Numbered from the stretch's first letter, positions 11,801 through 25,140 are shown. The stretch: DNA of 64,000 bases from Amaurobius ferox (GCA_951213105.1 OX578136.1:77368937-77432936); one strand, 5' to 3'. A program made the numbers and translations. The notes: generated from the letters alone by a model not told the origin.

Positions 11801-12212
11801 TGTATTGCAATAACGGATACCACAATTACTATTAAAACGCTGTGCGATTATGCGTGCATCTATATATCTATTTATGTCTAGTCAGTTATTTTTTTCAATT
11901 AATCGCATTCTTAAAAATCACATTTAGTATCTAATGAAAAACACCTTTTTTCAATAGAAAACATTTAGCGATTCAAAAATTGAATATAATTAATCAGTAT
12001 TTAATTATGTACTTGAAATTCCAGGAAGACCACAAAAAGGTCATACTCAGAAATATATCATGATAAGTAGAAATATAAAGAAAATTATAAGAAAAATATC
12101 CGGATTTCTGAAATCCGTATATTTTATTATTCAACATTTTATTTAATTATCAGCTGTTAGGCAGATAATATGCTGTATGTTTACATTTATGTGACCGTTA
12201 GCAGGTAGATAG

Positions 12213-12598
12213 TTGTTGTTGTTGAGACCCAGACCGTCCGACGTACCAGAAAGGTGTAAGGTAACTGTTTGGACGGCCGGGAAGTGCCACCCAATTTAGA
12301 CCGGAACCCAGTGAGGGAGGCATCCACAGGGACCGTACCCTCCTTCCCCTACCACCAACTTCTCGGAAGGACTTACGGACCCACATGTTGAACGTGATCG
12401 TACTCCGCATGAACATGGCGGCAGTTGTGTCAGCGTGCAAATCTAGCGCGCAAACCACCGGGCTACCGCGCCCGAAATGTGCCAACAGCACGCGGTTTTC
12501 CCAGGTGGTCATCTACCCAAATACTAACCACGCCCGATGCTGCTTGACTTCGGTGATCTGACCAGAACCGGTGTTATCAGCACGGTAGGGCCGCTGGC
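12213..12598 (-). mobile_element. Chimeric 5S rRNA-tRNA SINE, copy 1
   Basis: Read on the minus strand, it opens with a recognisable 5S rRNA sequence (about 12485-12598, including GATCACCGAAGTCAAGCAGC). A tRNA-like module (CGGTAGCCCGGTGGTTTGCG) follows, then a conserved body and a (GTT/AAC)n tail. Flanking 12-bp direct repeats GCAGGTAGATAG (12201-12212) and GCAGGGAGATAG (12600-12611) differ by one base and mark the insertion. It is about 95% full length compared with the copy at 52339. Confidence 0.85.
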
Positions 12599-12889
12599 AG
12601 CAGGGAGATAGTGTATTTTTACTTATTCAAAATCTGATGTATTAAAAGCAGTTATCATTTATTGTCATTCATTTAAATTTTTATTCAAAATCATTGTACT
12701 GAAAGTTATATTCAAGAAATTACTAGAGATCTTTTTCATCCTAGCAATTTTATGTTATAATTAGTTTTAGAGAAATATTAAAATCGAAAAGTATGACAGA
12801 AAATTTTTCATTCCATTTAATTTTATACCCATTCTATTTACATTTATTTCATTCCATTTACTTTTAAATCTATTGTAATTACAGTATTT

Positions 12890-13110
12890 TCAAGATCCCC
12901 AGTTCGAAGAGAATTATTCAGATTTTTTCTAACGATTGATCAAAATCCATATGAATGGTTATCCATCATGCTAATCCCTGGAAGTGCTTGCGAAATTTAA
13001 ATTTCCTTTATATTATTCCATGCAAGTTCAGATTATCTGCATTATACGTGAGGTTCAGTTTTAAGGAAGTTTGCAAAAGTTTGAGATTGTCTTCAGTTTG
13101 CAAGAATAAA
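12890..13110. repeat. DR1 copy
   Basis: It shares the family's order of blocks, including 'tatccatcatgc.aatcc', 'gcttgcgaaatttaaat' and 'ttaaggaagtttgcaaaagttt'. It is followed by 'ctgatatgggcagcacatgactt', the start phrase of the repeat at 17930. Confidence 0.5.
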
Positions 13111-13316
13111 AAATCTGATATGGGCAGCACATGACTTTGCCTACAGGCTTATATTCATTTTCTACATGCATTAAGCAATACATTAATTTAAGCTTTATAG
13201 AATAATATAACACACAATATGGATACTTATTTACGGTCATATGTAATTTGCAAATTTAAAATATTCACATTTACATTTGGCGACTTGGCGTATTTTAAAA
13301 CAACAACAGCTTGTCA

Positions 13317-13382
13317 ACCCCCCCCCCCACACACACACACACACACCACCAACAACAACAACAACACACACACACACCACCA
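13317..13382. repeat. AC-rich microsatellite
   Basis: A C homopolymer runs into (AC)n, (AAC)n and (ACC)n tracts. Confidence 0.9.
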
Positions 13383-16010
13383 CCTCCAAAAAATGAAATA
13401 CTCGTGTGTAATAAAACAGTAGAAGCCATTCATAGTTAGACCATTTCCAAAGACAGCAGCTGGAACTCATGTGATATCGATTTGTATCAGCAAGGATTCT
13501 ACACTAAGCTAGAACCATGTAAGAGGTGTAATGCTCAATTTGACTCTGTTTGACTCAATTTTGACTTTGTTTTTATAAATTATTGAAATTGTAGTTAGAG
13601 GTCTGAAAAACTTTCTCTATCAAGAACAGGAAAGAATCTCGACAAGGAATTAGTTGTATAGCTAGTAAATATTCAAATGCTAATGTGTTCCAGGGTGAAT
13701 TTCACATTATGAGTTCATAAAAAGTAAATTCCATTCATAATTATATTAAATTAGATTTAAATTGCTCGGACACAATTTTAAACGCTGCGGTTCATGCTTT
13801 CACATAAACCCAGTCTTAAAAATTTGTACATTTTTGATTTTGTATATTACAAAATCATTTATTTTTAATACACAACCTTTATTATTAAAATATACCGTTC
13901 TAGGAACACCTGTGTACTAAAATAGATTGATGACTTATCTTGAAGCAAAGCTTAATTATCCCTAATCAACAATTGATTGCATAAGATTTCCTTTAGTTAA
14001 TCATATTATGAACTTGCTGCCGAATGGTTTCCTTTGTGTATCTATCCAATCTTTAGTGAGAAGTAATTAACTGGATTTGAATTTTCATAGAACAATGCCA
14101 CAATATTTCATTATAGATATTGTGTTGCCTCTCCGTACAATTTTTCTCTCAAAAAGCATATTGGAATCTGAGGAACGCTGATTTAAATGTATTCAGAATT
14201 TTCAATGCCATTGGAATATTTAAATTCGTCGTAGTTTCTGAATCAGGTAAAATTGCCTTTAATAAAATGTTAGTTGTTAAAATAATTTTAATTATTTTAA
14301 TAATCCTGTTTTATTTTCTTTGTTAGTATTTTCCTGCATTTTACTATTTATTACAAGTTAAATACACAATGCAATCTTAATACGCTCTCATCTTCATCTA
14401 CAACCATCACCTACATTTGTTCCTTACATTATTCTTCAATTTAATCCAGCTCAATTTATTATTCTTGAATCGGAATCGAAACGTTTATAGAAAAATTGTT
14501 TATCATGATCAATTCAAATAAAATTTCAAGAGTAGTATACTACCATATATGTAAAAGAATAATTTTGCAAGCAAATTTATATTAATGAAAGTTCTAACAC
14601 ATGTTTTTGAAAAGATTTTTCTATTTTAGGATAATGTAAAATATTCATGTTTTTTTTACCTACACACCGAACCGTTTTTCTTTTCTTTTTCATTCGTGAT
14701 CTCAAAGAAATATATTGTAGATTGGCATCGTTATAGAATGAAGGTACACAGCTTTCTAGCATCAAATTGTTAAAAACAATTCGTTGTCATTTACATGTCG
14801 TTATGTAGATAAGGCATACTATCACTTCACTAAATGTTAACTTTTAATGACTTTTAGTAATGTCCATCATAAATGTATATTTTAAACATAAGTTACAAAC
14901 ATAGTATACATTGCATCCTCATTCAAAAGCCAAAACGACACCCTCGTGCAAAAGTCAAAACGACACCTTCTTGCAAAAAAATAAATGACTCCCTCCTCTC
15001 TCCATCCCCTCATCCCAAAACAGACAATACATTTTATAATTTAATAATAAATTATTTTTAGTGTAAATACCAAACACGAGTACAATACATAGAAATATTG
15101 CAGTCATTTTGGGGGAGTTTATTGCTTGCAAATGTTTAAATTCAGGGTTTGATTTTTGACATCTTTGAAATAAAGGGCAAAACTTTTCGGTGGAATAAGA
15201 AATTAAGGATCGGCACTTGTCCAATACCATGCAAAAATAGGATATTAGAAAGACTGCTATAGCAAATGGTTAATATAACATTTGGTGGCAAAGTATTTTC
15301 TCTGCAAGTTGTTTCAAAATAACTTTAAAGTTTTAATCAAAATAGTGTTTATAAATTAATAATTTCATTTTGACAAAATTGTATTCTGCAGACCCAATTA
15401 AGTAATATTATTTTGAGATTAATTTTATTGACATTTGGTTTCGTTGATGCGGCACACAGATCGTCACGTAGATAGCTTTTGAATTTTAATTCCACAAAAT
15501 AAATTACTGTTTTGTCTTTTCTGTCAGAAATTAAACTCATCTTTCAACAATATGCATGAATCGAAATCATCATATGTGAACCCATCGTAGGATGTGCCCT
15601 CATGTGATTCTTATCCTACTTACCGCAACGAGCCGTCTTGTGTTACAATTAACTGAGTCATTTTTTAATGTTCTTTCTCTCTTTGGACTGCTCATTTCCT
15701 TTCGCTTAACCTCACATATTCAATTTTCATCAACTTCATGTTTCACACTCTGGTCTTTGCCGGGTTCATCATATATCGGATGAGAAGTTCTGAGAATACT
15801 CAGAATGGTACAACCGAGCAAGCTAGAAAGTATCTTAAGATTTGTTTTTTACAGAAACTATAGTTCTATTTATACCACAATATCTGTTAAGAAACTCAAA
15901 ACTCCTGCAAGACATCTCGTGGTATGATATATCCAACGCAATCACAGATCGAATTCTGCGCACAGTAGATCATTCTAAATCTGCATATCCCACCTAAAAC
16001 CGAAGTGAGG
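13383..16010. other. gene-free interval
   Basis: Only short, compositionally biased ORFs are present and none resembles a known protein. The sequence is AT-rich and unassigned. Confidence 0.5.
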
Positions 16011-16209
16011 GGACTTTCAAGGAGCTGGGACTGACCTACAGTGCATGAGTTTGAATCCCGGGGTCCAGTTTTACTCACAAAATTATGTACGGCTGCTTGT
16101 AGTGATTCGGAGCTGTTACAAAAGACAGCCGGGAAAAACATAGATAAACAAAACGCACAGACATACACAAATAATATACATAGACCTAACAATGTACAAA
16201 GACCTAAAT

Positions 16210-16405
16210 ATACATAGGGTTGGAGGTTCGAATCCCGCTAACGGGCAAGAATGTTGTCATGTCGAGGTCAAGTCAGACTTCCTCCCTTCGGGGAACCTCT
16301 ATAAAAGTAAAGCTGCAAATCTCCTCCCCCTTCGCCATGGGATACCTTGGGGGTCTTGTGGACGTGGTGCGTAGGCGCTCCTTCACCACGGGGGAATTAG
16401 TAACG
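16210..16405 (+). repeat. Probable tRNA-derived SINE, 3' part
   Basis: It begins with a B-box-like GGTTCGAATCCC, then a GC-rich body with 'cttcggggaacctctataaaagtaaa' and 'ggataccttgggggtcttgtgg'. It is much richer in GC than its surroundings. The A box is not preserved. A second GC-rich B-box-like phrase lies at 16050-16065. The family differs from the 5S-tRNA SINE. Confidence 0.45.
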
Positions 16406-17079
16406 AACGAACAGAAAAAATGAATAAAATTACCATAAAATTATTAAAATCAAAAGTATGGTCACTCTTGCGCAGAAAACTACTTGATTTGTTCTGAAAC
16501 TTCTTTGTTAATAGTAATACAGCTTTTAAATGGCGTAATGAAGTTTTTATTGAAAAGGACTTTTTAAAACACATTGATAAATCCTAAAGATATTCCATTA
16601 AATGAAATGTAAAACAAATACCCTGGAACGCTTTAATTTGATTTTATACGACCTCTCACGCAAACCGGAAATGAAGGATTCACAGATGTGCGGAAAGTGA
16701 TAAAATTCACTGTTCCATATCTCGATTAACTTTGCTTGCTTATGAATCAAACTTTTTTTAGTCTTGCATGTTAATTCATTAATAATTTTTTAGTAATTGG
16801 AAAATTTTCGATTGAGTGACCGCATAAAAATTTAGCTCTCGTCCTACACAGATAAATGCATTTGTCGGTTTAAAACTGCTACAAGATAAATTGTAACCTC
16901 ATTCGATTTTTTTTTTTTTTTTTTGCAATTGGAAGTATATATCTACGACTAACAATTCAGGAAATAGAAGTTTTTTCAGTACTTTCCAGAGTACCTTGCA
17001 TTCTAGAAAAAATTGTTTTAAAACCTCTGTATTTTATGTATCACCTCCTTATATTTCTTTAGTTTTAAAGTCTATTTTT

Positions 17080-17350
17080 ACTCACCTTTAAGCTCTCCAG
17101 TTCGGCGAAAAAATTCAACACCGGGATATCACGCTCCATCACTTTAAATTCTTCCATCGTTCTTCGCGTTCTGGCTCAATTCTTTGTAAAATATCTGAGT
17201 ATTCCTCATGCAAATCCCTTGGGCTGAATTTGAAATTCAAATATATTTTATATCCCGTGTAAATTCGAGATTATAGAAGTATAAGTCGAGTTTAGCTTAA
17301 CAAAAGTTTAACACTGAAATGTTTAATTCATATTAAAACTGTTATAAGAA
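17080..17350. repeat. DR1 copy
   Basis: The full block order of the family is visible: 'ctccagttcggcg', 'aattcaacaccgggatatc', 'cctcatgcaaatccc', 'tttatatcccgtg', 'gtcgagtttagcttaacaaaagttt'. Confidence 0.6.
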
Positions 17351-17672
17351 TATTTCCAGTGAAATTGAGCCTCACCTCCAAACAAATGCAACTTTACCTA
17401 CAGCCCAAAAATGTTTCTAAAGCATAAAATTCAAATAAAAGCAGAATATAATTGTTAAAATCAGCATGCATTTGTTAAAAACAGCATGTAATTGTTAAAA
17501 GCAGTATGTAATAAAAAATCAGTCATCGATCTTTCTCTGAAGAATGAAGGTTTCACTTCTCGTATGTCCTGACGACGAAGGCTGTGTTTGCCTTCAAACC
17601 CGCTTGATACTTTTCTTTATGTAAACTTTCTAAAGATGAACATGTAGTGAAAGTTAAAATCATGTGGATCTT

Positions 17673-17756
17673 AAACATGTGAATGTGAATACGAGTATTA
17701 ATCATATGAATCTTAAACATGTGAAAGTGAATACGAGTGTTAATCATATGAATTTT
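17673..17756. repeat. 42-bp tandem duplication
   Basis: Two adjacent copies of an AAACATGTGAATGTGAATAC-type unit start at 17673 and 17715, with a partial third unit upstream. Confidence 0.8.
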
Positions 17757-17929
17757 AAGCAAATGATAAAAGTATATTAACTGTTATAAACGTTGGTGTT
17801 CAAGGACAACTCTTAACATCCTTCATTCACAAATACGTTTTCTATAAAGTTCACTACCAAAGATGCACACAATGTTGCGTTAAATCGTTGCAAGAAAACT
17901 TCTTCATAATTTCTTCAGATCAAGAAAAT

Positions 17930-19400
17930 AATCTGATGTGGGCAGCACATGACTTTCTGTATACAATGTAATAAATTTACTACTTTTACAGTAAAAAAAA
18001 TAATGTATAAGATCCACGGTACTGTGTTTCCAGCGTTGAATTGTACATTTAGCGATTTTCCGGATGATAACATGTAAAACTATTTCAAATTACCCAATGA
18101 ACTTATATTTCTGGAAACTCTAAATAAACAATTATCAATATTCCATAAGCGATATATTCCATATATTAAAATATTTTAATAACTAATGCATCAATTAGGC
18201 GTCATTTTCCTTAATTTATCATCATTTTGGAATGTTGGCGATATTTCCGTCCATCTGAGGCGACATATCGCCTAGTTGCCAATACTGGCCTAGTTGCCAA
18301 ATGTATCACCAAGTGTTACAGACCAACGGAGAGAAGAGTATTTCTTATTTATTAAAAAGTATGCCCGTCATATGACGGAAATCAGAGTTTGAGAAACATT
18401 ACTTCCCATTTGACGTCACTTTTATCAATTTGGCGACATTTTTGTCACTTTGGAAACATTTAAAACAGTCGCCAAGTAGGCGACGTCCAGCTAAATTTCT
18501 CGTCAAGTGTTACGGATGGGCGGACGGAGAAACGGGTTATTCTTATAATCTACGCTTATGTTCTGTCCAAGACATTGAACTTTCATCAATTAGTCGTCAT
18601 TTTCATTCATTTAACGTCATTTTTATCCATTTTTGTTTGCGACATTTTTGTTAATTTGGCAACATTTAAAAACTCGCCAAGTTCGCGACATTCCGCCCAA
18701 ATCTAGCCAAGCGTTATGGATGGATAAATAGGTTATTTTTAAAGCAGATAAATGGTCATTGGCTCCCAAATACAAGCGTATTACCCAAAGTACCTTTTCT
18801 CATGACTGGAACGAGCTAGATCTACGAGAATGAAGTCAACAAATTTATCGCATAATATTACTCATGAAAAGTGAACATATATCACAATAGTTAATATTTT
18901 ATTTTATTTTATGATTTTTTGATAATGTTTACAAAAAATATTGAATATCTCAAGAACGATTCATGTTAGCGTTCTAAAACTTATGTCAATCATTTTCTAA
19001 TGAAAAATTACATAATAAATGACTATTTACGTAACTTTATTAAATGTTTTGAGTTTCTGGTGATTTTTTAACATGTCATTCGAAACTTGAGGGGGTGGGT
19101 CTGAACATTCGATTACGTATAATAACAATAGGCTTCCAGTATTTATGGATTGTATTTTTTGTACCAAGTTTAGTTTGAATCGCTCTATCGGTTCGTGAGA
19201 TATCGCCTTCACAGACGTACTGACACACACACGTACACACACACACACACACACATTGACATAATCGCAAAAACTTTTGATTCGTGTTCAGGGATGCTTA
19301 AAACGTGCACCCCCTTCGAAAACTGGAATTCGAATTATGTTCCCCATCACAATACATTCCTTATACATTATACTATGTATATAAGGAAAGTAATAGAAGA
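17930..19400. repeat. DR3 dispersed repeat, copy A
   Basis: It opens with TGATGTGGGCAGCACATGAC and ends with CTTTCCTTATACATTATACT. The same start and end, and most of the interior, recur at 57998-58935. The 18240-18720 part is an internal array of diverged ~20-bp phrases (CATTTTTATCAATTTGGCGA type) and ~240-bp subrepeats. An (AC)n tract lies at 19221-19256. There is no coding capacity, so this is a non-autonomous element of unknown class. Confidence 0.7.
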
Positions 19401-21616
19401 TTGAAAACTCTTTCAACAATATGTTGAGTAACATCATTTACAGATACTCACTATATTAAGAAACATGTCAACTCTCTAAATTTAACTTTTAAAAACGAAG
19501 TAACAGAATTATTTTCGTAGTTTTCTAAACATTATTAACAGCAAATATAAAACAACTATACTGAAAATAAAAGAACTTACTAAGAAAACTTAATAAGTCT
19601 TATCCTTTTGAGAATGTTTGTGGTAACTGCAAAATTTAGATATTTCTCGTAGTCTTACAACGAATTTGTGAAAAACTAACATAAATACACGGCTTTTTCC
19701 AGGATAATACTGAAATAAAATCAACGAGGTACAAAATTTTAAATGTGTTAGCCATTTTCCCTTATTAACCTTATAGAACCAGTTAAAAAATATGCAAATA
19801 TGTTGAAATCTTTCCAAATTATAAACGGTCCTTGCAGACCGACATTCTGATTCCCATTGTTATACGTCCTCATATGAAAATATTCCTTGGATCCAGTCTC
19901 GGATTAAAGGGAGACTAGATCCAAAGAATGTTTTTTTTTCGAGGAATGTGGGGATCCACTGGATCTCCACATTTCAGCAAATAATCAACTTGAAAACGTA
20001 TTTTGGAATTTTCAGTATTATATATTAAATCGATAAAAAATCTGAAATACGTTAGCCATAAACCTGCTACTTATTATGCTTAAGAAATAAAAAAATATGT
20101 TAATCCGAAGAGCTGTTTTCAAGTTATAAGCAGTCATGACAGACAGAAACAAAACATATTTTTAATTCCCTTTATTCCGCACTTCGCTTTCGGGTGATGA
20201 AATTTTTGTTAGAATATTCCCTGGACTCAGTCTCATTTCCTGAAAAAATATCCAGAAATGTATTTCGTATGATTTTGGAGATATTTTAGTTAGAAGCGTG
20301 CATTGAAAGTTTTCCTTATAGTTTTGTGTATATATTAGATCAGGCGAAAACTTTGTGAGACTTAAAATCAGGTCCATAGTTTCAAAATAGTTCTATAATG
20401 CAGTTTCAAATCATGGTAATAATCATGCAGTTTAAAATCATGGTAATACTCATGCAGTTTCAAATCATGATAACAATCATGCAGTTTCAAATCATGGTTA
20501 TAGTTTCATTACTTAAAATGCCCATACATATGACGTTTTCTTAATTATTTGCTGTTAAGAGCTATTCTCTGAGTGCTGGAATGACTTACAAGAGTAATGA
20601 AACTTTTACCATTTATACGTAATAATTCAAGAATTTATTAAATTCGATTATTATAAATTTCAATCGCAACTTTAAGTAAATATCACACTGTTTGAAAGCA
20701 GCATGTGTTAGAAGAATACGATACATATCAAATTCATATAACCATCAGTTATGAATTATATATTTACTCAAGTATTTTCGAGCAATATAGTCTTACTAAA
20801 TCTTACTTAATAAGTGAATATGTCTGCCTGAGCGATTTTTAGCGGTACATCTAAGCATCGTGCGGAAATGGAATTTGGTACACAGGTACTTCAGGCTCGG
20901 AAAAGATATACTTCGTCGTTTTTTCTTTAATTCAGATCAGTTTTCTAATTATTTTATGTTTTAATTCGATTTTGTCCATTCTTGAATGATATTCATACAC
21001 ATCGATTCTTTAGCGAAATATAAAGTTTTCACCTTAATACCATCGGAATGATGGAATAAAACACTTTAAACAATCTTTGAATTAAATCTATATAATTAAT
21101 AGACGAATTAAGAAATATATATTTGTTACGGGTGTTTGGCACGTCCTTGATTTGCATATTGCGATAAAAAATAGAGTAGTAATCCCATTTTTATATTTTA
21201 ACAGCAACTCCTTTAAATATTACGCATTACTCCAAATAAAAAATTGATTTCCTTAACTCATCTATATAGACTTTTTACTTTCTGCAGTCCAGAATACAAC
21301 TGCGTATGTGCTTATAGCCAGAGCGTTTTAGCTCTTCAAACATGAAAGCATTTCTTTTTGATTCTTTTTTTTTTCTTAGTCGGAAGAGATCGGTGTCGTC
21401 ATTTAGGAATAAGTTCGTATCATAACCGTTGCGTGAAATTTTATCTGCTATTTATATGAATAAAATTCATTTTTGTTACATTATGTACATTTATTTAAAT
21501 TTATTTTTCATTCTACGTCTTCGGAGTGCGTGCGTAGAATGTGGAATCGCATTCTGATTTCGTATTCCATGGGGATTATTGTGCAACGGTGCCCTTTGTG
21601 CTTAAACTAAGGATTT
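19401..21616. other. gene-free interval with small structures
   Basis: No recognisable gene. Two neighbouring palindromes (19880-19930 and 19948-19977) and a 27-bp tandem repeat (20400-20507) are the only structures noted. Confidence 0.5.
20400..20507. repeat. 27-bp tandem repeat, 4 copies
   Basis: GCAGTTTCAAATCATGGTAA-type units start at 20400, 20427, 20454 and 20481. Confidence 0.9.
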
Positions 21617-21890
21617 TCTTTCGACGTACCCGAAAGTGTAAAGTATTTGTTTGAAAGGCCGGGACAGTGCCAATCAATTTAGATCGGAATCCAGCGGGGG
21701 CTGCAACCACAGGTACCGTAACCTCCTTCCCCTACCACCAATCTCTCGGAAAGACTTCCGAGAGGTTGGTGGTTGGAGAAGGAGGTATCCCACATATTTA
21801 ACGTGCCTGTACTTCGCATAAACACCTGGACAGTTTGGACAGAGCCGGAAATCGAATTCGAGTCCCAGCACGCTAACCACTGGGCTTTCT
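21617..21890 (-). mobile_element. tRNA-headed SINE copy with internal inverted duplication
   Basis: On the minus strand it has a tRNA-like head (CCCAGTGGTTAGCGTGCTGG) and the body shared with the SINEs at 12213, 52339 and 56685. No 5S module precedes it. In the middle (21727-21786) the body sequence around CTCTCGGAAAGACTT is followed by its own inverse, forming a ~28-bp fold-back not seen in the other copies. Confidence 0.75.
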
Positions 21891-21959
21891 CATCCCTAAA
21901 CCAAGCATTTTGCATTTTTGTGGTGACTTGGATTGAAACTAACTTGGAATATTAAGTAG

Positions 21960-23009
21960 CAAATTTAGGACCCGGACAACGTCGGGTAATTCGTTCTAGT
22001 TAGTCAATATAAAAAAATCCGCATCGGTTGACAAAAATCAGCCTTTTGCTACTACAAATATCCCTGAAATATACGAATTACGTAGAAGAATGAAACTGCA
22101 ACATATCCAAGTGTAACATATAGAAATTGCAATTACTGCGATGAACGTGGCACCAAAACTGTAAATGCATGCTTGCGAGTGATTATACGTTTTGATGTTA
22201 TCATATTCCAAATCCAACCTGCCATATCTTACTATTGAATGTACTTTCAAGTGTTTGAAATCTGGTTCGTTAGTCTAGTTTCCTTTTTCAACTGTGTTTG
22301 CAAATCTAAATTACTAAATAATATCGTAAATGGTGCATGTATACATATGCCTGTCATTAAGACAATAAGTTTTAGCGCAATTTGGTAAGTAGTTTAAAAG
22401 CGGTAAAGACGTTCTTTAAGATTTGCAGTACTACAGTTCTCACGCATTTCGACTGGCGAACGATCACTTCAACTATGTGTTTTGGTTCAACCTTCAGTTT
22501 CAAATATGTAAGCTATAGGAAGAGGATTCTGGAAACACTGTTAATGATTTATATCAATATTGATTAATTCATAAATTGCAAAAATATAATGTAACGAGGA
22601 TAATTTTTGATAAAAGGAATACCTGATATCAAACAAAAATCTTCTGTTTTTATAGCACAAAAAATGTGCTTTAATTATCAGGATCTGCGTGTTTTTAAAA
22701 TATTAAATGAAATATAAATATAATACTCGGTAATTTATATTTAACTTGTACTCGGAGTAAAATTATTCATTTTCTACTAAAGATGTCAAAATCGGGATAT
22801 TAAAGGTAGTAATAATATCTTAGTGTCATCTTTGTAGTAAAATCTATTATCCAAGCATCCATCTATAAGATTATACACAAATTAGAATTTCAAGTGTTAC
22901 TTCAAATCCAGTATATACCTTATTCAATTTTGCGGCAAATTACAATTTTGAAAATTGAACACGATGCCACATAAACGTTTATTTAAAATTTATTTGGAGT
23001 TTGACTGAT
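21960..23009. other. gene-free interval
   Basis: No recognisable ORF, repeat or RNA gene. Confidence 0.5.
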
Positions 23010-23300
23010 TTTTCTTCATCCCTTTTTACAAGCTCCCAAATTGGGAGCGAAGAATCAACATTGCTATTTCACGCGCAACTCTATCTATTTGTTCCTTAAC
23101 TTTTTTCCATCGTAGTTCGACTCTTTTCGACAAACTGGTTATTCATCATGTGAATCCCCTGAGCAGAATGCGAAATTTAAATCTCTTTAACTTTTGTGTA
23201 AGTTCCAGATTATTTAACTAAACGTGGAGTTAAGTTTTAAAATTACGTCTGCACAGAGTTTGAAAGTTATCTCTCAGTTCAACATCAATTTAAAATTCTT
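23010..23300. repeat. DR1 copy
   Basis: Block order as at 17080: 'agctcccaaattgggagcg', 'gaatcaacattgctatttc', 'tcatgtgaatccc', 'gaaatttaaatctcttta', 'gtggagttaagtttt'. Confidence 0.55.
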
Positions 23301-24252
23301 GCATCAGGAGTTTTATTTTCCAAAAAATGAACCATTGTGAAATTAAAAGAAAACATGCATGTTAAGGCTAAATAGTAGAAAATTGCATTTATATTGTTTA
23401 AGTAGGCAACACGCCCTTCTAAATAAGTCTGATATAATACTTGATTTGCAGATTTTGGAAGAAAATCGTTTGCAAAAAGGGTTAATTTTTTCGAGAAGAG
23501 CTATATGGAAACAGATCAACACTAACATATTAAATTCAAAGAAACAATTAGTAGCAATCTGTTTATAATTAATGACGGGTGAAAGCTATTATTGCAACAT
23601 GTTAATCTGAAATTCCGTCTCGTCTGTTCGGAAATAAAATCCGAAACAAAAGTTTTTTTACTTTTGAAATATAATTTCATTTTAGATCGTAAAATGGTAA
23701 GAGTGTAGAAATTTCATTTTTCCAATGAATGAATATTCTGATAAAAGTGTCCCTTGGTGGTTCTTAGTATCAAGATCATTTACTATATTGTGTAATTTTT
23801 CAATAATAGGGTCCGTAGTAATATCTTATATCAAAATTGAGTTCTGTATCCTACGCATTTTATGCTAATGATATTTAATCTTTCGTTAACTAAAGTTCTT
23901 GATCATAAACAGTATTTTCACCCAAAATTTAAATCTGCAAAACCAAGAAAATTTTTGTTAAACAGACATTTATTGATTTGTCTGGAACAACTGCTCTGTC
24001 TCATTAATCCTTACAAAAAGCGCTTTTTGTTGCTTTTGAAACCGGTTGATCGATATTGTTAGATATTCGTTTCACGATGTTTACTAGCGAAGTGCATTTT
24101 AATTACGTTAATTTAGACAGACATTTGAGCTAATTATTTTTTCATTAATGACTTTGGCTTTATTTCTTACATGTCTCTCCTTTATTATGCAATATGATGT
24201 ATTGTTCTCCATTTGTGATTTGATTAGTAATTAAATATACAATTAAAGTTAT
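23301..24252. other. gene-free interval
   Basis: AT-rich; nothing recognised. Confidence 0.5.
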
Positions 24253-24266
24253 TGTGACAGTAACTG

Positions 24267-24633
24267 CCCCCCCCCCCGGACGGGCCACCCTGAGATGGTG
24301 GTTACGGATGTTGGCACTGTAGCCTTGATCCTCCAACTCTGGGGGGTATATTAATCGGGTTACCTGGTAGACGATGAACTGTCCGTCGAACCAGCTAGTC
24401 TATCAGGCCCCGACTCTTCCGGGTGTCCGTGACCACTGGACTGCGCTTATTCATGGCCTGACGGTGGCTGGGGTCGGCCTTGGCGGGTGTTCTTCGGGAT
24501 CCTGCCCGGTGAATGCTACCGTCGAGAACGTGGCCCTCAGCTGCGGCTTTGCCAGAAGTGGATTTTGCTTTGTGCCTCCTTCCCTCATAGTCTGCATAAA
24601 CCTATAGGTTGCCGCGGGAGGTTGACCTTAATC
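24267..24633. mobile_element. GC-rich retroposon of unknown origin, with target duplication
   Basis: A 367-bp block that is clearly GC-rich within AT-rich DNA. It is flanked by TGTGACAGTAACTG (24253-24266) and TGTGACAGTAATTG (24634-24647), a 14-bp duplication with one mismatch. It starts with a C homopolymer. The open frame in it (24374-24607) resembles no known protein. It could be the 5' region of a larger retroelement or a copied structural RNA. Confidence 0.7.
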
Positions 24634-25069
24634 TGTGACAGTAATTGTAACTTAAGGAAAAGCTAAGAAACACCGTAGACATACGTGTAACACTGTGCAA
24701 TTCACGAAACTGACGTGCCTTCTATATTCCTTAGGAAATTTATTTTCCATAGTATATTTCTCTCCTTTCTATAGCGTTCAGCGCCGTTTTTAATTTTCTA
24801 CTGTCACACTTGGCAGGTATTAATATCGACCACTTAACAAATTTGTTTCCGGGTTACTAGCACTGAGGTACATGATTACACAAGGCTCATGGTGAGAAAT
24901 AGCTTGATTTCTAACTTCTATAACTAAATCATAATTATTAATTTAAAACATAAACTGAGCGTGGCCTACCTAGCGAGTTAAATTAATTCAAATCCACTAA
25001 ACGAAATTTTATTTTCTCGAATAGTTCTTAATATCAGCACAGTTATTTCAATTATAAATTATTGAGCTT

Positions 25070-25140
25070 CAGATAGTCCAATGGTTAAGACGTTGAATTG
25101 GCACACGGTAGACCCGGTTTCGAAATACACTAACGTTTCA
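25070..25140 (+). repeat. tRNA-like SINE head fragment
   Basis: ATAGTCCAATGGTTAAGACG resembles an A box and CACACGGTAGACCCGGTT precedes a degenerate B box. The same phrases occur at 59553-59610, so this is a truncated member of that SINE family rather than a tRNA gene. Confidence 0.5.

Noticed and set aside
12198..12512. ORF of 104 aa, and similar ones at 52369-52644 and 56608-56880
   Set aside because: They run through SINE bodies; the similarity between them is repeat identity, not protein conservation.
13237..13470. ORFs over the AC microsatellite, and those at 19027-19404 and 58665-58924
   Set aside because: Simple-sequence translation.
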